Source: DAOTUB01 sp034437455 (lineage in GTDB: Bacteria > Chloroflexota > Anaerolineae > B4-G1). Taken from it: DNA of 14,946 nucleotides. The notes under the pieces are model-generated. The model was given only the letters and a program-made list of their open reading frames with translations, was not told where the DNA came from and did not search any database. The stretch lies in NCBI GenBank assembly GCA_034437455.1, contig DAOTUB010000189.1, forward strand, positions 1 through 14,946, read 5' to 3'. The first letter of the stretch is position 1; each line of letters opens with the position of its first letter. The position numbers were made by a program, and so were the translations under genes. Shown here in pieces: positions 1 through 8,161 of the stretch.

Positions 1-159
1 ACCAGGAAGCACATATAAACCCTGGGCGTTAATCTCGCGCTGGCCTTGTAAATCTTGCCCGATGGCCTTGATCTGTTCGCCAGAGATAGCCAGGTCTGCG
101 ACCAGACTCGTATGGCTGGTGATCAGGCGTCCTTGTTTGATGACCAAGTCGTATTTCAT
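1..159 (-). CDS. Hydantoinase / dihydropyrimidinase family amidohydrolase, N-terminal fragment (runs off left edge)
   Basis: Seen: reading leftward from an ATG at 157-159, 53 codons stay open to the window edge. They begin MKYDLVIKQGRLIT and continue through ADLAISGEQIKAIG to GLYVLPG. This is the typical N-terminal beta-sandwich start of cyclic amidohydrolases (D-hydantoinase, dihydropyrimidinase, allantoinase), which normally leads directly into the metal-binding GxxDxHxH motif. That motif would lie just outside the window, so catalytic residues cannot be checked. A GGAG ribosome site sits 4 bases before the ATG, the same arrangement as the MttB gene upstream. Family knowledge: these cytoplasmic metalloenzymes hydrolyse the ring amide of hydantoins or dihydropyrimidines to N-carbamoyl amino acids. 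Inference: it is the last visible gene of the minus-strand operon. The two hydantoin racemases on the other arm make a hydantoin substrate more likely than a pyrimidine. Allantoinase is the main alternative. Confidence 0.8.
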   Translation of the reverse strand, partial: MKYDLVIKQGRLITSHTSLVADLAISGEQIKAIGQDLQGQREINAQGLYVLPG

Positions 160-218
160 ATTTCTCCAATTCATCGCGTGGGCGACGTCATTATATTGTT
201 AGAGTTGCACACAGTCTC

Positions 219-1670
219 TCATGCGTGTTCACTCTCGGCTTGCTCTAGGACAGCATGTACCGCTTTTGCTTTATCTTTTGGTAAAGGACAAGGCTCATAG
301 CTCTCAAGGATCTCTTTTACCTGTTCCGCTGCCCGTTCTGCCATCGTCCTTTTTCCATTTGTGAGCCAACGATTGTAATCGCCTCGTTCTATCAAAGCTG
401 GATACCAACGATCGCGGTAGTGGTGCAGAGTATGTTCTGTGTCCAGAAAACTACCATCAGGTCCGATCTCGTCGATCAGGTCGAGTGCTAGCGTCTCGTC
501 AGTGATTTCTACATCCTTGGTAAAATTTTTGATCCAGTCCAGTATCTCGTTGCATATGGCGAGTTGGACTAGGGATCCCGCCATAGCTGATTCCAGGTAC
601 CCCATATTGTGTACCAGGTGGCCGCCGGACAAGGCGTCCACGAACAATGTCAAGGCCGGTTCGATCGCTGCCTGTTGGTCAACGGACTTGGCATTGCTGG
701 CACCGGCTGTGCTCAGCATCGGTAGGTTGTAGTAGTGAGCCAGCGACTCCATGCCGCCAATGGATTGTGGTTCCCCATAAGGCAACACCATCGTGCGCAT
801 ATCTAGCCCACCTCCCAACGACCCGGCCACAATGATAGGCGCCCCTTGGCGCACGAGTTGTGATATGACAATACCTACCAGGCTGCCGGCATTTCTTAGC
901 GCCAAGTTTGCAGCGACAGTGACAGGTGCTGTCAGGCCGGCTGACGTGCCGCCTATATAAAGGGTGGGAAGCCCTTTTTCGGCGGCATAGAGCAACTTTT
1001 GGAGCGAATCTTGATTGTGGCGTAGGGAGGTCGTAGAGTTGATATACCAGGCCACAAAGGGCTTTTGGCGTAACGTCTCGGGGCTGCCCGCAATCAGTTC
1101 GGCCATTTTGATCGTATCTATCCAGCCTGAGAAGCTGTGCGTCACAAACACGAGCGGTTTGGTTGTGTGCGTGACCATCGTCTCCATTTGATAACGGTCC
1201 GCGATTTCTGGATTGACATCGCTGGGTAAAAACATCGACATCGCGAAATCGACGTTCTCTAGGGCGTCGCAGAGGGTGATCCCGTCGATCACGTCTTGAC
1301 GGATTGCCCGGCGGCGTTCGCCGGTGCGATGGTCAACGATATATAGGCAGTCGCATCCCGTGCCAAAAAAACTATGATGTCCTTCCAGTGGCAAAACTGG
1401 CTCGCCGTTGCGGTCGTGTAATACGATGCGTTTGGGTATTGAGGCCAGTGATTCCTCCACCATACGTCGAGGTATGCGGATTCGATTGCCATCGGATACC
1501 TTTAGGCCTGCCTCTTGAAAGAGGTCAATGGCTTGTTGTTCATACAGCCGAACGCCTGTGCGGTCCAGGATTTCTAGACTAGCTTGGTGCAGACGTTCAC
1601 ACTGCTCCCGCGTCAGTTTGGAAAACCCACGGATATTGCAAGGTGGCTCGTTATTTTGATTTTTCGTCAT
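219..1670 (-). CDS. MttB-family (trimethylamine methyltransferase-like) corrinoid methyltransferase, non-pyrrolysine, paralogue 1
   Basis: A 483-residue protein, normal length for the MttB superfamily (COG5598). Seen: an N-terminal LTREQCERLHQASLEIL helix typical of the family, a FFGTGCD segment near residues 101-107, then ALENVDFAMSM (136-146), GASNAKSVDQQAAIE (323-337) and HNMGYLES (354-361). The frame is open throughout, with no internal amber codon, so it lacks the pyrrolysine of true trimethylamine methyltransferases. Family knowledge: pyrrolysine-free homologues such as glycine betaine methyltransferase MtgB move a methyl group from a quaternary amine to a corrinoid protein. The substrate here cannot be told. 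ATG 1668-1670 is preceded by GGAG 4 bases upstream, and the gene lies 25 bp after the MmgE/PrpD gene. No cognate corrinoid protein is nearby. A second, divergent paralogue sits at 10910-12373, so two substrates or two demethylation steps are possible. Confidence 0.9.
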   Translation of the reverse strand: MTKNQNNEPPCNIRGFSKLTREQCERLHQASLEILDRTGVRLYEQQAIDLFQEAGLKVSDGNRIRIPRRMVEESLASIPKRIVLHDRNGEPVLPLEGHHSFFGTGCDCLYIVDHRTGERRRAIRQDVIDGITLCDALENVDFAMSMFLPSDVNPEIADRYQMETMVTHTTKPLVFVTHSFSGWIDTIKMAELIAGSPETLRQKPFVAWYINSTTSLRHNQDSLQKLLYAAEKGLPTLYIGGTSAGLTAPVTVAANLALRNAGSLVGIVISQLVRQGAPIIVAGSLGGGLDMRTMVLPYGEPQSIGGMESLAHYYNLPMLSTAGASNAKSVDQQAAIEPALTLFVDALSGGHLVHNMGYLESAMAGSLVQLAICNEILDWIKNFTKDVEITDETLALDLIDEIGPDGSFLDTEHTLHHYRDRWYPALIERGDYNRWLTNGKRTMAERAAEQVKEILESYEPCPLPKDKAKAVHAVLEQAESEHA

Positions 1671-1695
1671 GTTTCTCCAATGATTCTAACGGTTT

Positions 1696-3048
1696 CTAAA
1701 AATCGCGCTGTTCCACGAGCTGCGCAAGTTCTTTCGCGCGCGCCGCGTCGAAATGCCAAATTAACTCGACAATACTGTCGATTCGGTGGTCTGGCAAGAC
1801 GTGTCTTGCCAGCGCACGGAACTTTTCTTCAACCCACGTTCTGGTCTTAAAATGCTCGCCACTGTCGGGGACGACAGCATGTTGGGTGAGCTGGCGTCCA
1901 TCGTTCAGCGTGAGTTCCAAGGTGGCAGCGTATTTACCTTTTGGGTCACCCAGTCGCTGAAGGCGTGCCAACTCGTTAAACTTGGCAGATTCGACCAGCT
2001 CGATCTTGTCAACCAGTGCGATCAGCCTGTCATCTTGGAACCGCTCTTCTAAAATCTGGGCTGGCCCTACCTCTCCGTCGACGAGCATCGCTGCAAGCGG
2101 CCAAGCCGTGTTGAATTGTGCTTCTTCTGTCGTGTTTGGTTGGTGAGCGCCAAGTCTCACTGTCTCATGAAACCCCACGACGCGTATACCGGCGATCTCT
2201 TGGGCGGCAAACTTTTGTCGGTTCATCAACTCCCGCGCGGCATAGAGGGCCGCATGCACCCAACGGCAACACGAGAATTCCTTAAATAGCACGCCGTTGG
2301 GTTCCGTCATGATATAGTGCTCGCCAATATCGCGAACCCACTCTTTGTATTTCTCAAAACTCAAGAGGGAAGGTGTCCCGGTGAATCCGCAAGCGGCCAG
2401 TTGCGCTGCGGTAATTCCCGTAAAAGCGCCCCAGCCTATTCCGTGCTTGACCATTGCTGGGTGGTCAATGTCTCGTATCATTGGAACGTTAGGGGCGTGA
2501 TATTCGGCGATGCCTATCGCCTGTTGGATCTTCTCAGGTTCCAAACCCATCAGGTGAGCAGCGGTTGCAGCGTTTGCTACCGCACCCCAGGACCCGCAAG
2601 CTTGATAAGTCGCATGGTGATCGTGCCAGCAGCGCCCGATACGATGAGCCACTTCGTATCCGACGACCATCGCTGTCAACATTTCTTTGCCGCTCTTTTT
2701 CAGCTTTTCCGCCACGGCAAGCGCTGTAGGAAATATCTGTGCGCCCGGATGCCCTTTTGTATATTTGCCGCCGTCATCGCTGTCAAGTCCGTTCGCGGCG
2801 CATCCGTTGGCAAAAGCAGCACCAGCCGCACCGGATTTCAGGCCCCTCAGTAGAATCGTGGCGTCGTTGCCTTTCCACGCGGCAGCCGCATGCTCGGTAG
2901 CTATTTTGCTTGCCGGGGTCAACGTGCCGCTCAGCGTAGCCCCGAGCGCATCCATCAAGCATAGCTTGACCTGGTGCTGAACTTGAAGCGGGAGGTCATC
3001 CCAGGTTGTATTATGGACAAAGCGGGTAACAGTTTCACTGGCACTCAC
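1696..3048 (-). CDS. MmgE/PrpD family protein (2-methylcitrate dehydratase / iminodisuccinate epimerase-like)
   Basis: A 450-residue protein matching the MmgE/PrpD family along its length: an all-helical N-terminal domain with MDALGATLSG (32-41), the GLDSDDGGKYTKGHPGA stretch (87-103) with Asp89/91/92 and His100 where the family keeps its active-site acid and histidine, and a C-terminal domain containing LFKEFSCCRWVHAAL. Family knowledge: members include 2-methylcitrate dehydratase, cis-aconitate decarboxylase and iminodisuccinate epimerase, all acting by proton abstraction next to a carboxylate. No methylcitrate synthase or methylisocitrate lyase gene is near, so propionate metabolism is unlikely. 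The setting (racemases, hydantoinase, MttB) makes an epimerase or dehydratase of an amino-acid-like intermediate more plausible, but this is inference. The start is GTG at 3046-3048 with GAGG 7 bases upstream. It follows the DUF523 gene by 31 bp and precedes MttB by 25 bp. Confidence 0.88.
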   Translation of the reverse strand: MSASETVTRFVHNTTWDDLPLQVQHQVKLCLMDALGATLSGTLTPASKIATEHAAAAWKGNDATILLRGLKSGAAGAAFANGCAANGLDSDDGGKYTKGHPGAQIFPTALAVAEKLKKSGKEMLTAMVVGYEVAHRIGRCWHDHHATYQACGSWGAVANAATAAHLMGLEPEKIQQAIGIAEYHAPNVPMIRDIDHPAMVKHGIGWGAFTGITAAQLAACGFTGTPSLLSFEKYKEWVRDIGEHYIMTEPNGVLFKEFSCCRWVHAALYAARELMNRQKFAAQEIAGIRVVGFHETVRLGAHQPNTTEEAQFNTAWPLAAMLVDGEVGPAQILEERFQDDRLIALVDKIELVESAKFNELARLQRLGDPKGKYAATLELTLNDGRQLTQHAVVPDSGEHFKTRTWVEEKFRALARHVLPDHRIDSIVELIWHFDAARAKELAQLVEQRDF

Positions 3049-3079
3049 GTTTTTTCCTCATTCAGCGTCTTGGTCACTG

Positions 3080-3613
3080 TTATTCGATCAGGTTATCGAT
3101 GATTTGGGGTGTTTTTGCCAATTCTTCGTCCGAGTAGACGGTGATGCCATTACGCGTGAGCAGGGCAGCGAGGACGCCCTGTCCAGGTTTTAAGGTGAGG
3201 GTAAAAGTGCCGTCATAGATTTTTTGGCTGCCACAAGACGGGCTGTAGGCTTTGAGAATAGCTGTTTTTATATCGTACTCTTTTGCTAACGCCAGTCCCA
3301 TTTCTGCGCCTCGCAGATATTCCGCTGTGACGTCTTGACCTTCTTTGGTCACGACTCGGGCTCGATCATCGAGAACGTCGTGCCCATCAGCGTCTGAGCG
3401 TTGCTTGAATAACGCTTGCGTCCCGTCAAATGCCTGAATGGAAGCATCGCCGCGTGGGATGGCGAGTCCCCCGGCGACTTCTGCGCAAAACGGCAACAGT
3501 CTCCCCGCCGCTGCCAGCTTGACGAGCTTTTCTGTCAGGCATTGACCGCCATCCCAGCGGGTGGGGATACCAATGATGCATGGGCTGACCAAATAGAGTG
3601 CTTGCTTGGACAT
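3080..3613 (-). CDS. DUF523 / TudS-like protein, putative [4Fe-4S] desulfidase
   Basis: A 177-residue protein with the DUF523 hallmarks: SPCIIG (10-15), TRWDGG (18-23), FCAEVAGGL (42-50), DVTAEYLRGAE (94-104) and AILKAYSPSCGS (118-129), followed by IYDGTF. Cys12, Cys43 and Cys127 are the three conserved cysteines. Family knowledge: DUF523 members such as TudS use three cysteines to hold a [4Fe-4S] cluster and remove sulfur from thiouracil. Residues about 60-76 look like an extra segment of roughly 17 residues relative to the usual family layout. I chose ATG 3611-3613 over the GTG at 3620-3622 because the GAGG ribosome site (3622-3625) overlaps that GTG but lies 8 bases from the ATG. Inference: beside a hydantoinase and racemases it could remove the sulfur of a 2-thiohydantoin-type compound. 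The exact substrate is unknown. Confidence 0.85.
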   Translation of the reverse strand: MSKQALYLVSPCIIGIPTRWDGGQCLTEKLVKLAAAGRLLPFCAEVAGGLAIPRGDASIQAFDGTQALFKQRSDADGHDVLDDRARVVTKEGQDVTAEYLRGAEMGLALAKEYDIKTAILKAYSPSCGSQKIYDGTFTLTLKPGQGVLAALLTRNGITVYSDEELAKTPQIIDNLIE

Positions 3614-3621
3614 TGTTTTCA

Positions 3622-3625
3622 CCTC
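3622..3625 (-). promoter_or_regulatory. Ribosome binding site that decides the DUF523 start
   Basis: GAGG on the minus strand, 8 bases before the ATG at 3611-3613. It overlaps the in-frame GTG at 3620-3622, which therefore cannot be the start. Confidence 0.6.
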
Positions 3626-3684
3626 GTAGATTCTAGTGTTTGCGGATTCTGTCTAGTTTCTATCTGTACATCATCGAACTGCTT

Positions 3685-3706
3685 CGACCTAGCGTTGACG
3701 AGGTCG
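3685..3706 (-). other. Short hairpin between transporter ATPase and DUF523 genes
   Basis: Perfect 6-bp arms CGACCT (3685-3690) and AGGTCG (3701-3706) with a 10-base loop, in the 105-bp gap after the DppD-DppF stop codon. No T-run follows in the transcribed direction, so it is not a standard terminator. It may mark an mRNA processing or stability point between the transport and enzyme halves of the operon. A 6-bp stem is only weak evidence. Confidence 0.3.
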
Positions 3707-3718
3707 CATCGTTCATTG

Positions 3719-5842
3719 TTAACAGACATCGTTTATTACTGGATCGAACTTTTGCAAATCTTTTATCGGAATATGGCAATAGATGACGTGACTTGCTCCT
3801 TCCTTTTGTCCCGGCGGCGTCTCTTGTTCGCAGATTTGGCCCACTTTGTGTGGGCAGCGTGTGTGGAATCGACAGCCACCGGGCGGGTTCAACGCACTGG
3901 GGACTGTTCCCTGCAGCCGGACGTGTTTCTGGTCAACACATGGGTTCGGTATGGGGATCGCTGAACTCAAAGCTTCTGTGTATGGATGGTAAGGGGGCGC
4001 ATAGATTGTCTCGGCCGGTCCTATTTCAGCAATTTTGCCCAAGTACATCACTGCAATATAGTCGGATAGGAATCGCACGACGCTCAGGTCGTGGGCGATG
4101 AAAAGCAGAGTTGTGTCATACTCTTGTTGAACCTTGAGCAGCAAATTGAGCACTGCGGCCTGAACCGAAACGTCCAGCGACGAGACCGGTTCATCGCATA
4201 CCACAAGTTTGGGTTGGGCGGCGAGTGCTCGAGCGATGGCTACCCGTTGTTTCTCACCACCGCTGAGCTGGCGGGGAAGCCGATCAAAATACCTTTCATC
4301 CAACCTTACGGATTGGAGAAGTCGATGGGCCGCTTCACGTACTTTGTCGCGGGGTATGTTTCCGAGACGTAGCAATGGGTGACTAATTTGAAATCCAACT
4401 GTAAAGGATGGATTTAGGGTAGAGTCAGGGTTTTGAAACACCATCTGGACCGCTCGAATCAGTTCGAGATCTCGTTTTCCAACGGGTAGAGAGATGTCGA
4501 AACCCATGAATTCCATCTTGCCATCAGTCAAAGGTTGCAAACCGACGATTGTCTTTGCTAGGGTACTCTTGCCGCAACCCGATTCACCCACGATGCCCAA
4601 GGTGCTTCCCTTTGGCAACTCGAAACTGAGGTCGTCGACTGCCCGCACGTGTTGTTTTTTGCCTAGTCCAATGAGGCTTGACAAAGAGTTGGAAGATTGT
4701 TCGTAAAAAGTTCTCACGTTTTTTGCTTGAAGAAGGATCTCAGCGTCCTCTCGTGGTGCCGTCGTAGGTGAGTGTGGCTGGGTTTCGTCAGAGCTTTTCC
4801 AAGTTTTTGATGCTATGGACTCGGCAAAATGACATCGTACCTTGGTGTTTCCTAAAAGATTACAGAGTGCTGGATGTTCCGCAAGACACCGATCACTGGA
4901 GAATTCGCAGCGCGGTTCAAATAGACATCCAGGAGGGAGGTTGCCTGGATTTGGTACACTTCCGTGGATCGCACGTAGGGTATGCTGATGTTTGCTCATC
5001 CCTAACTGGGGCACGCAGCGAACGAGCGCGCGAGTGTAGGGGTGCCTGGGTTGCAAAAATATATCCTCTACAGGTCCTGTTTCGACCATCTCTCCTGCGT
5101 ACATAACGCCGACGCTGTCAGCAATCCGCGCAATGACCCCCATGTTGTGACTGATATACATGATGGCGGTATCGAACTCTTGCCTTAATTCGTCGATGAG
5201 GTCCAGTACGGCAGCTTCTACTGTTACGTCCAACGCCGTCGTGGGTTCATCCATGATGAGCAGAGCCGGATTGTTGAGTAGGGCCATGGCGATCAGCGCC
5301 CGCTGTTGCTGCCCGCCGGAGAGTTGATGTGGATATCTTGTCATTACCACGTCAGGATCTGGCATATAAACCCGTTCCAACATCTCGATACATCTCTTGT
5401 CAGCCTCTGTTTTAGAGATATCCTGATGGACGAGTAACGCTTCCCTCAGCAACTCTCCGATGCGCAACGACGGGTTTAAAGCTCTTGCCGGATCCTGATA
5501 GACCATAGCGATCTGATTGCCGCAAAGCCTTCGCAGGTCCTTCTCGGACCGCTCTCGTAGGTTCTCTCCTTGAAATATGATCTTGCCGTTTACGATTTTG
5601 CCGTTGCGACCCAAAAAGCTGACGATTCCATATGCTACCGAGCTCTTGCCACAGCCTGACTCGCCCACAATACCTACTGTCTCTTTACGATGGATTTTAA
5701 AAGAGACATCACGCACAGCTTTTACGTCTCCTGTGCGGGTCTCGTAAGAGATCGCGAGATTCTCGATTTCCAAGACCGGCTCACTTTTATCAGCTTGGGT
5801 GCTGTTACGATTGAGGTCTATGTTTGCTGAGACTGTGCCCAT
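3719..5842 (-). CDS. Fused DppD-DppF type ABC transporter ATPase (two nucleotide-binding domains)
   Basis: A 707-residue protein with two complete peptide-type ABC ATPase units, usually separate DppD and DppF (or OppD and OppF) subunits. Unit 1: Walker A GESGCGKS (60-67), Q-loop Gln116, LSGGQ (174-178), Walker B ending MDE (197-199), H-loop His232. Unit 2: Walker A GESGCGKS (419-426), Q-loop Gln470, LSGGE (526-530), Walker B ending DE (550-551). Each unit ends in an oligopeptide-type C-terminal region with four spaced cysteines: C-x5-C-x6-C-x17-C starting at Cys306, and C-x5-C-x7-C-x17-C near the C-terminus. In some DppD proteins such cysteines hold a [4Fe-4S] cluster. All catalytic motifs are intact in both halves, so one polypeptide should energise the importer with the two permeases upstream. 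ATG 5840-5842 has a GAGG 11 bases upstream. The domain junction lies near residue 350. Confidence 0.95.
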   Translation of the reverse strand: MGTVSANIDLNRNSTQADKSEPVLEIENLAISYETRTGDVKAVRDVSFKIHRKETVGIVGESGCGKSSVAYGIVSFLGRNGKIVNGKIIFQGENLRERSEKDLRRLCGNQIAMVYQDPARALNPSLRIGELLREALLVHQDISKTEADKRCIEMLERVYMPDPDVVMTRYPHQLSGGQQQRALIAMALLNNPALLIMDEPTTALDVTVEAAVLDLIDELRQEFDTAIMYISHNMGVIARIADSVGVMYAGEMVETGPVEDIFLQPRHPYTRALVRCVPQLGMSKHQHTLRAIHGSVPNPGNLPPGCLFEPRCEFSSDRCLAEHPALCNLLGNTKVRCHFAESIASKTWKSSDETQPHSPTTAPREDAEILLQAKNVRTFYEQSSNSLSSLIGLGKKQHVRAVDDLSFELPKGSTLGIVGESGCGKSTLAKTIVGLQPLTDGKMEFMGFDISLPVGKRDLELIRAVQMVFQNPDSTLNPSFTVGFQISHPLLRLGNIPRDKVREAAHRLLQSVRLDERYFDRLPRQLSGGEKQRVAIARALAAQPKLVVCDEPVSSLDVSVQAAVLNLLLKVQQEYDTTLLFIAHDLSVVRFLSDYIAVMYLGKIAEIGPAETIYAPPYHPYTEALSSAIPIPNPCVDQKHVRLQGTVPSALNPPGGCRFHTRCPHKVGQICEQETPPGQKEGASHVIYCHIPIKDLQKFDPVINDVC

Positions 5843-5895
5843 ACTATACTATTCCTCTCTGTCCCGTAAATTTCGCCTGCGATAATATCTGTGTG

Positions 5896-6774
5896 CTATT
5901 GGTATCGCATCGTCTCTTCTCTTAGGCCGTCGGCAAAAAGATTGAGACCGACCACCAAGGACGAGATGGCCAATGAAGGCCACAAAGCAGACCAAGGGTT
6001 GGTAAAGATATATGTATGCCCGCGCTCTACCATACTGCCCCACTCGGGGGTTGGCGGCACCAAGCCCAAACCTAGAAAGCCTAACGTACCGATAGAAAAG
6101 ATAGCATAACCAACCCGCAACATCGCATCCACGATGATCGGTCCTCTGGCATTTGGCAGGATCTCTACGAACATGATGTAAAGTGGATGCTCCCCCCTCA
6201 ATATTGCTGCAGCGACATAGTCGCGTGTGCGGATGTCGAGGGTCATGCTACGTACTAGGCGTGCAATACCCGGGATGCCGGCGACCATAATGGCAATAAT
6301 GATGTTTAGGGCTGAAGGTCCTAAAGCTGCGATGATTATCAGGTAAAGTAAGATTCTTGGAAAAGCCATCATGGCGTCCAAGATACGCATCACAACTTCG
6401 TCCACGAGTCCACCGAAATAGCCCGCTACTAGTCCAAAGGTCGTCCCAATGATTAGAGCGCAGAGCACACTGAGAGGGGCCAAGGTCAGCGTGATTCGAG
6501 CGCCAAAGGCGATGCGTGCCCACAAGTCGCGACCCACATCATCTGTGCCTAGTAGATGCTTTGCAGAGGGTCCAGTATTGACATTTTGATAGTCTTGTTC
6601 GAAAGGGGTGTATCTGGTAAGAAATGGCGCAAATATGGCCACAAAAACCCAGAATAAAACGATACTTAGCCCTATCAATGCTATCTTGGAAGCCAGGATG
6701 GGGGTGAGAATGCCCTTGACACGGTCCAAAAAGGTCGGGCGTGCGAACGTTACAGATTGCTCTCTTGTCGCCAT
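5896..6774 (-). CDS. ABC transporter permease, DppC/OppC type
   Basis: A 292-residue inner-membrane protein of normal length for DppC. Seen: an N-terminal membrane helix (ALIGLSIVLFWVFVAIFAPFL), then an extracytoplasmic segment with HLLGTDDVGRDLWARIAFGAR, the hallmark of this family, then further hydrophobic helices. The EAA-type cytoplasmic loop reads AAAILRGEHPLYIMFVEILP, where the ATPase docks. Family knowledge: DppC pairs with DppB to form the channel of importers for peptides, nickel, opines and related small molecules. The start ATG 6772-6774 has GAGG 7 bases upstream. It lies 60 bp after the DppB gene and 53 bp before the fused ATPase gene, so all are very likely co-transcribed. Confidence 0.95.
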   Translation of the reverse strand: MATREQSVTFARPTFLDRVKGILTPILASKIALIGLSIVLFWVFVAIFAPFLTRYTPFEQDYQNVNTGPSAKHLLGTDDVGRDLWARIAFGARITLTLAPLSVLCALIIGTTFGLVAGYFGGLVDEVVMRILDAMMAFPRILLYLIIIAALGPSALNIIIAIMVAGIPGIARLVRSMTLDIRTRDYVAAAILRGEHPLYIMFVEILPNARGPIIVDAMLRVGYAIFSIGTLGFLGLGLVPPTPEWGSMVERGHTYIFTNPWSALWPSLAISSLVVGLNLFADGLREETMRYQ

Positions 6775-6834
6775 AAATCAACCTCTCTTTTTGATAGGAT
6801 TAGAGACCTAACCTTTTCAAAGGTGCTCATTGCT

Positions 6835-8139
6835 CTAGTTATACCGAATGCGAGGGTTCAACAGGGTGTAAATGATGTCTGCGATCATCTGAGTGCTGAC
6901 GGCCAAGGCGACCATAACCATTGCTCCAGCTTCGATGGCATTGACATCCTTGTAGAGCGCCGAGTCAAGCAGGTAGGTTCCCAAGCCTGGAAAGCCAAAG
7001 AGGGCCTCTACGACGACGATCCCGCCCATCAACCAGTTGACGTGTAACATGATGACCGTAATGGGGGCCATTAGCGCGTTGCGCAGGGCGTGCTTAAAGA
7101 CAACGGTCCGGTAAGGTACCCCCTTGAGGATAGCACTGCGGATATAAGCGCTTTCCATTACCTCAACCATGCTGGCTCGTGTGATACGCAGCACATAGCC
7201 CAATTCAATTAGCGTCAGGGTGAGCACTGGCAAGACCAGCATCTTGGGATTGGAGAATATCGCGTCCCCACTGGTAAAGACTGTGGCACCAGGCAGCACT
7301 TTTAGCCACATAGCAAGGATTAGTATCAGAAATACGCCTGTAGCAAAGTTGGGGCTTGCGGTTGTGACGAGGCCTCCCAGTGACAGAACGCGGTCGATCC
7401 ATTTGCCTTCATTGATGCCAGCCATGATACCGAGCAAAAGGGCCAATGGCATCACTACGATAAAGGCGAGAGCTGCTAGAATTGTAGAATTTCGGAGACG
7501 GCGTAGTAAAAGTTGTCCAACCGGCCTGTTGGTTCTGATCGATAGTCCTGGATCTCCGCGTAATAGCCCTCGCTGTAAAGGTATATACTGAATGCCCCCG
7601 GCTTGTTGCGTCTGGACTCTGCCAGCTGAACTTGGTCCTACCTTTTCTTGTTGTATGTCTTTTTGCCACTTTACAGCGTGATTGTCTGTGTCAACACCCC
7701 AAAAGATTTCGTTGCCTTCCTGATCCATATACCATGCGTTGCTTGCCGGGCGCTTGTTGACGGACCCGTCGGGCAGCCGTTCATACGCCAAGAGTTGTCC
7801 CTCTTGCATCGCCCATTGCCAAAGCTTGCCATCGCTGTCTTGAACCCACCATTCAGTTGTTTTTGTATCCGGATTATTGATGCGCTGCAAGGGATAGCCA
7901 ATCTTGCGGCGTGCACGCCAATCAGTACCGATTAGCCAGTCTATGTAGCGCAGGTAAAGAGGTTGATCAAGGCCTAACTGGCGTCGGAAGAGGTCCACTT
8001 GCTCTTGGTCGGCAAAGCGTCCAAGAACGTGACGAGCTATGTCGCCCGGTGCTCCCTCTGTCAAAAGGAACACTGTGATGGAGACAATGAACATTGTCAA
8101 GAGCATGAATAGCAATCTGCGCACGATAAACTTGGCCAT
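6835..8139 (-). CDS. ABC transporter permease, DppB/OppB type, with large Trp-rich extracytoplasmic insertion
   Basis: A 434-residue permease, about 100 residues longer than typical DppB. The N-terminus MAKFIVRRLLFMLLTMFIV with the first membrane helix, the TEGAPGD motif (27-33), QLGLDQPLYLRYIDWL (54-69), the later RGDPGLSIRTNRPV segment (194-207) and the EAA-type loop (SAILKGVPYRTVVFKHALRN) are all standard. Between them, roughly residues 75-190, lies extra sequence rich in Trp, Gln and Asp-Gly turns that family members usually lack. By topology it should face outside the membrane, near where the binding protein docks. I chose ATG 8137-8139 because the family N-terminus begins there and a GAGGGA ribosome site lies just upstream. 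The longer in-frame start at 8220 would encode an unlikely 27-residue leader translated through a hairpin. The gene follows the solute-binding protein gene. Confidence 0.93.
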   Translation of the reverse strand: MAKFIVRRLLFMLLTMFIVSITVFLLTEGAPGDIARHVLGRFADQEQVDLFRRQLGLDQPLYLRYIDWLIGTDWRARRKIGYPLQRINNPDTKTTEWWVQDSDGKLWQWAMQEGQLLAYERLPDGSVNKRPASNAWYMDQEGNEIFWGVDTDNHAVKWQKDIQQEKVGPSSAGRVQTQQAGGIQYIPLQRGLLRGDPGLSIRTNRPVGQLLLRRLRNSTILAALAFIVVMPLALLLGIMAGINEGKWIDRVLSLGGLVTTASPNFATGVFLILILAMWLKVLPGATVFTSGDAIFSNPKMLVLPVLTLTLIELGYVLRITRASMVEVMESAYIRSAILKGVPYRTVVFKHALRNALMAPITVIMLHVNWLMGGIVVVEALFGFPGLGTYLLDSALYKDVNAIEAGAMVMVALAVSTQMIADIIYTLLNPRIRYN

Positions 8140-8142
8140 AAT

Positions 8143-8148
8143 TCCCTC
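8143..8148 (-). promoter_or_regulatory. Ribosome binding site that decides the DppB start
   Basis: GAGGGA on the minus strand, a few bases before ATG 8137-8139. It supports the 434-residue permease over the longer open frame beginning at 8220. Confidence 0.65.
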
Positions 8149-8161
8149 ATTTGGTCCAAGA

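Noticed and set aside
2317..2853. Open frame of 178 codons on the plus strand inside the MmgE/PrpD gene
   Set aside because: Its product has no family resemblance, there is no ribosome site, and the opposite strand is a clear conserved gene. It is a shadow frame.
5878..5909. Inverted repeat TGCGATA / TATCGCA around the DppC stop codon
   Set aside because: A 7-bp stem with an 18-base loop and no T-run is expected by chance in a window of this length.
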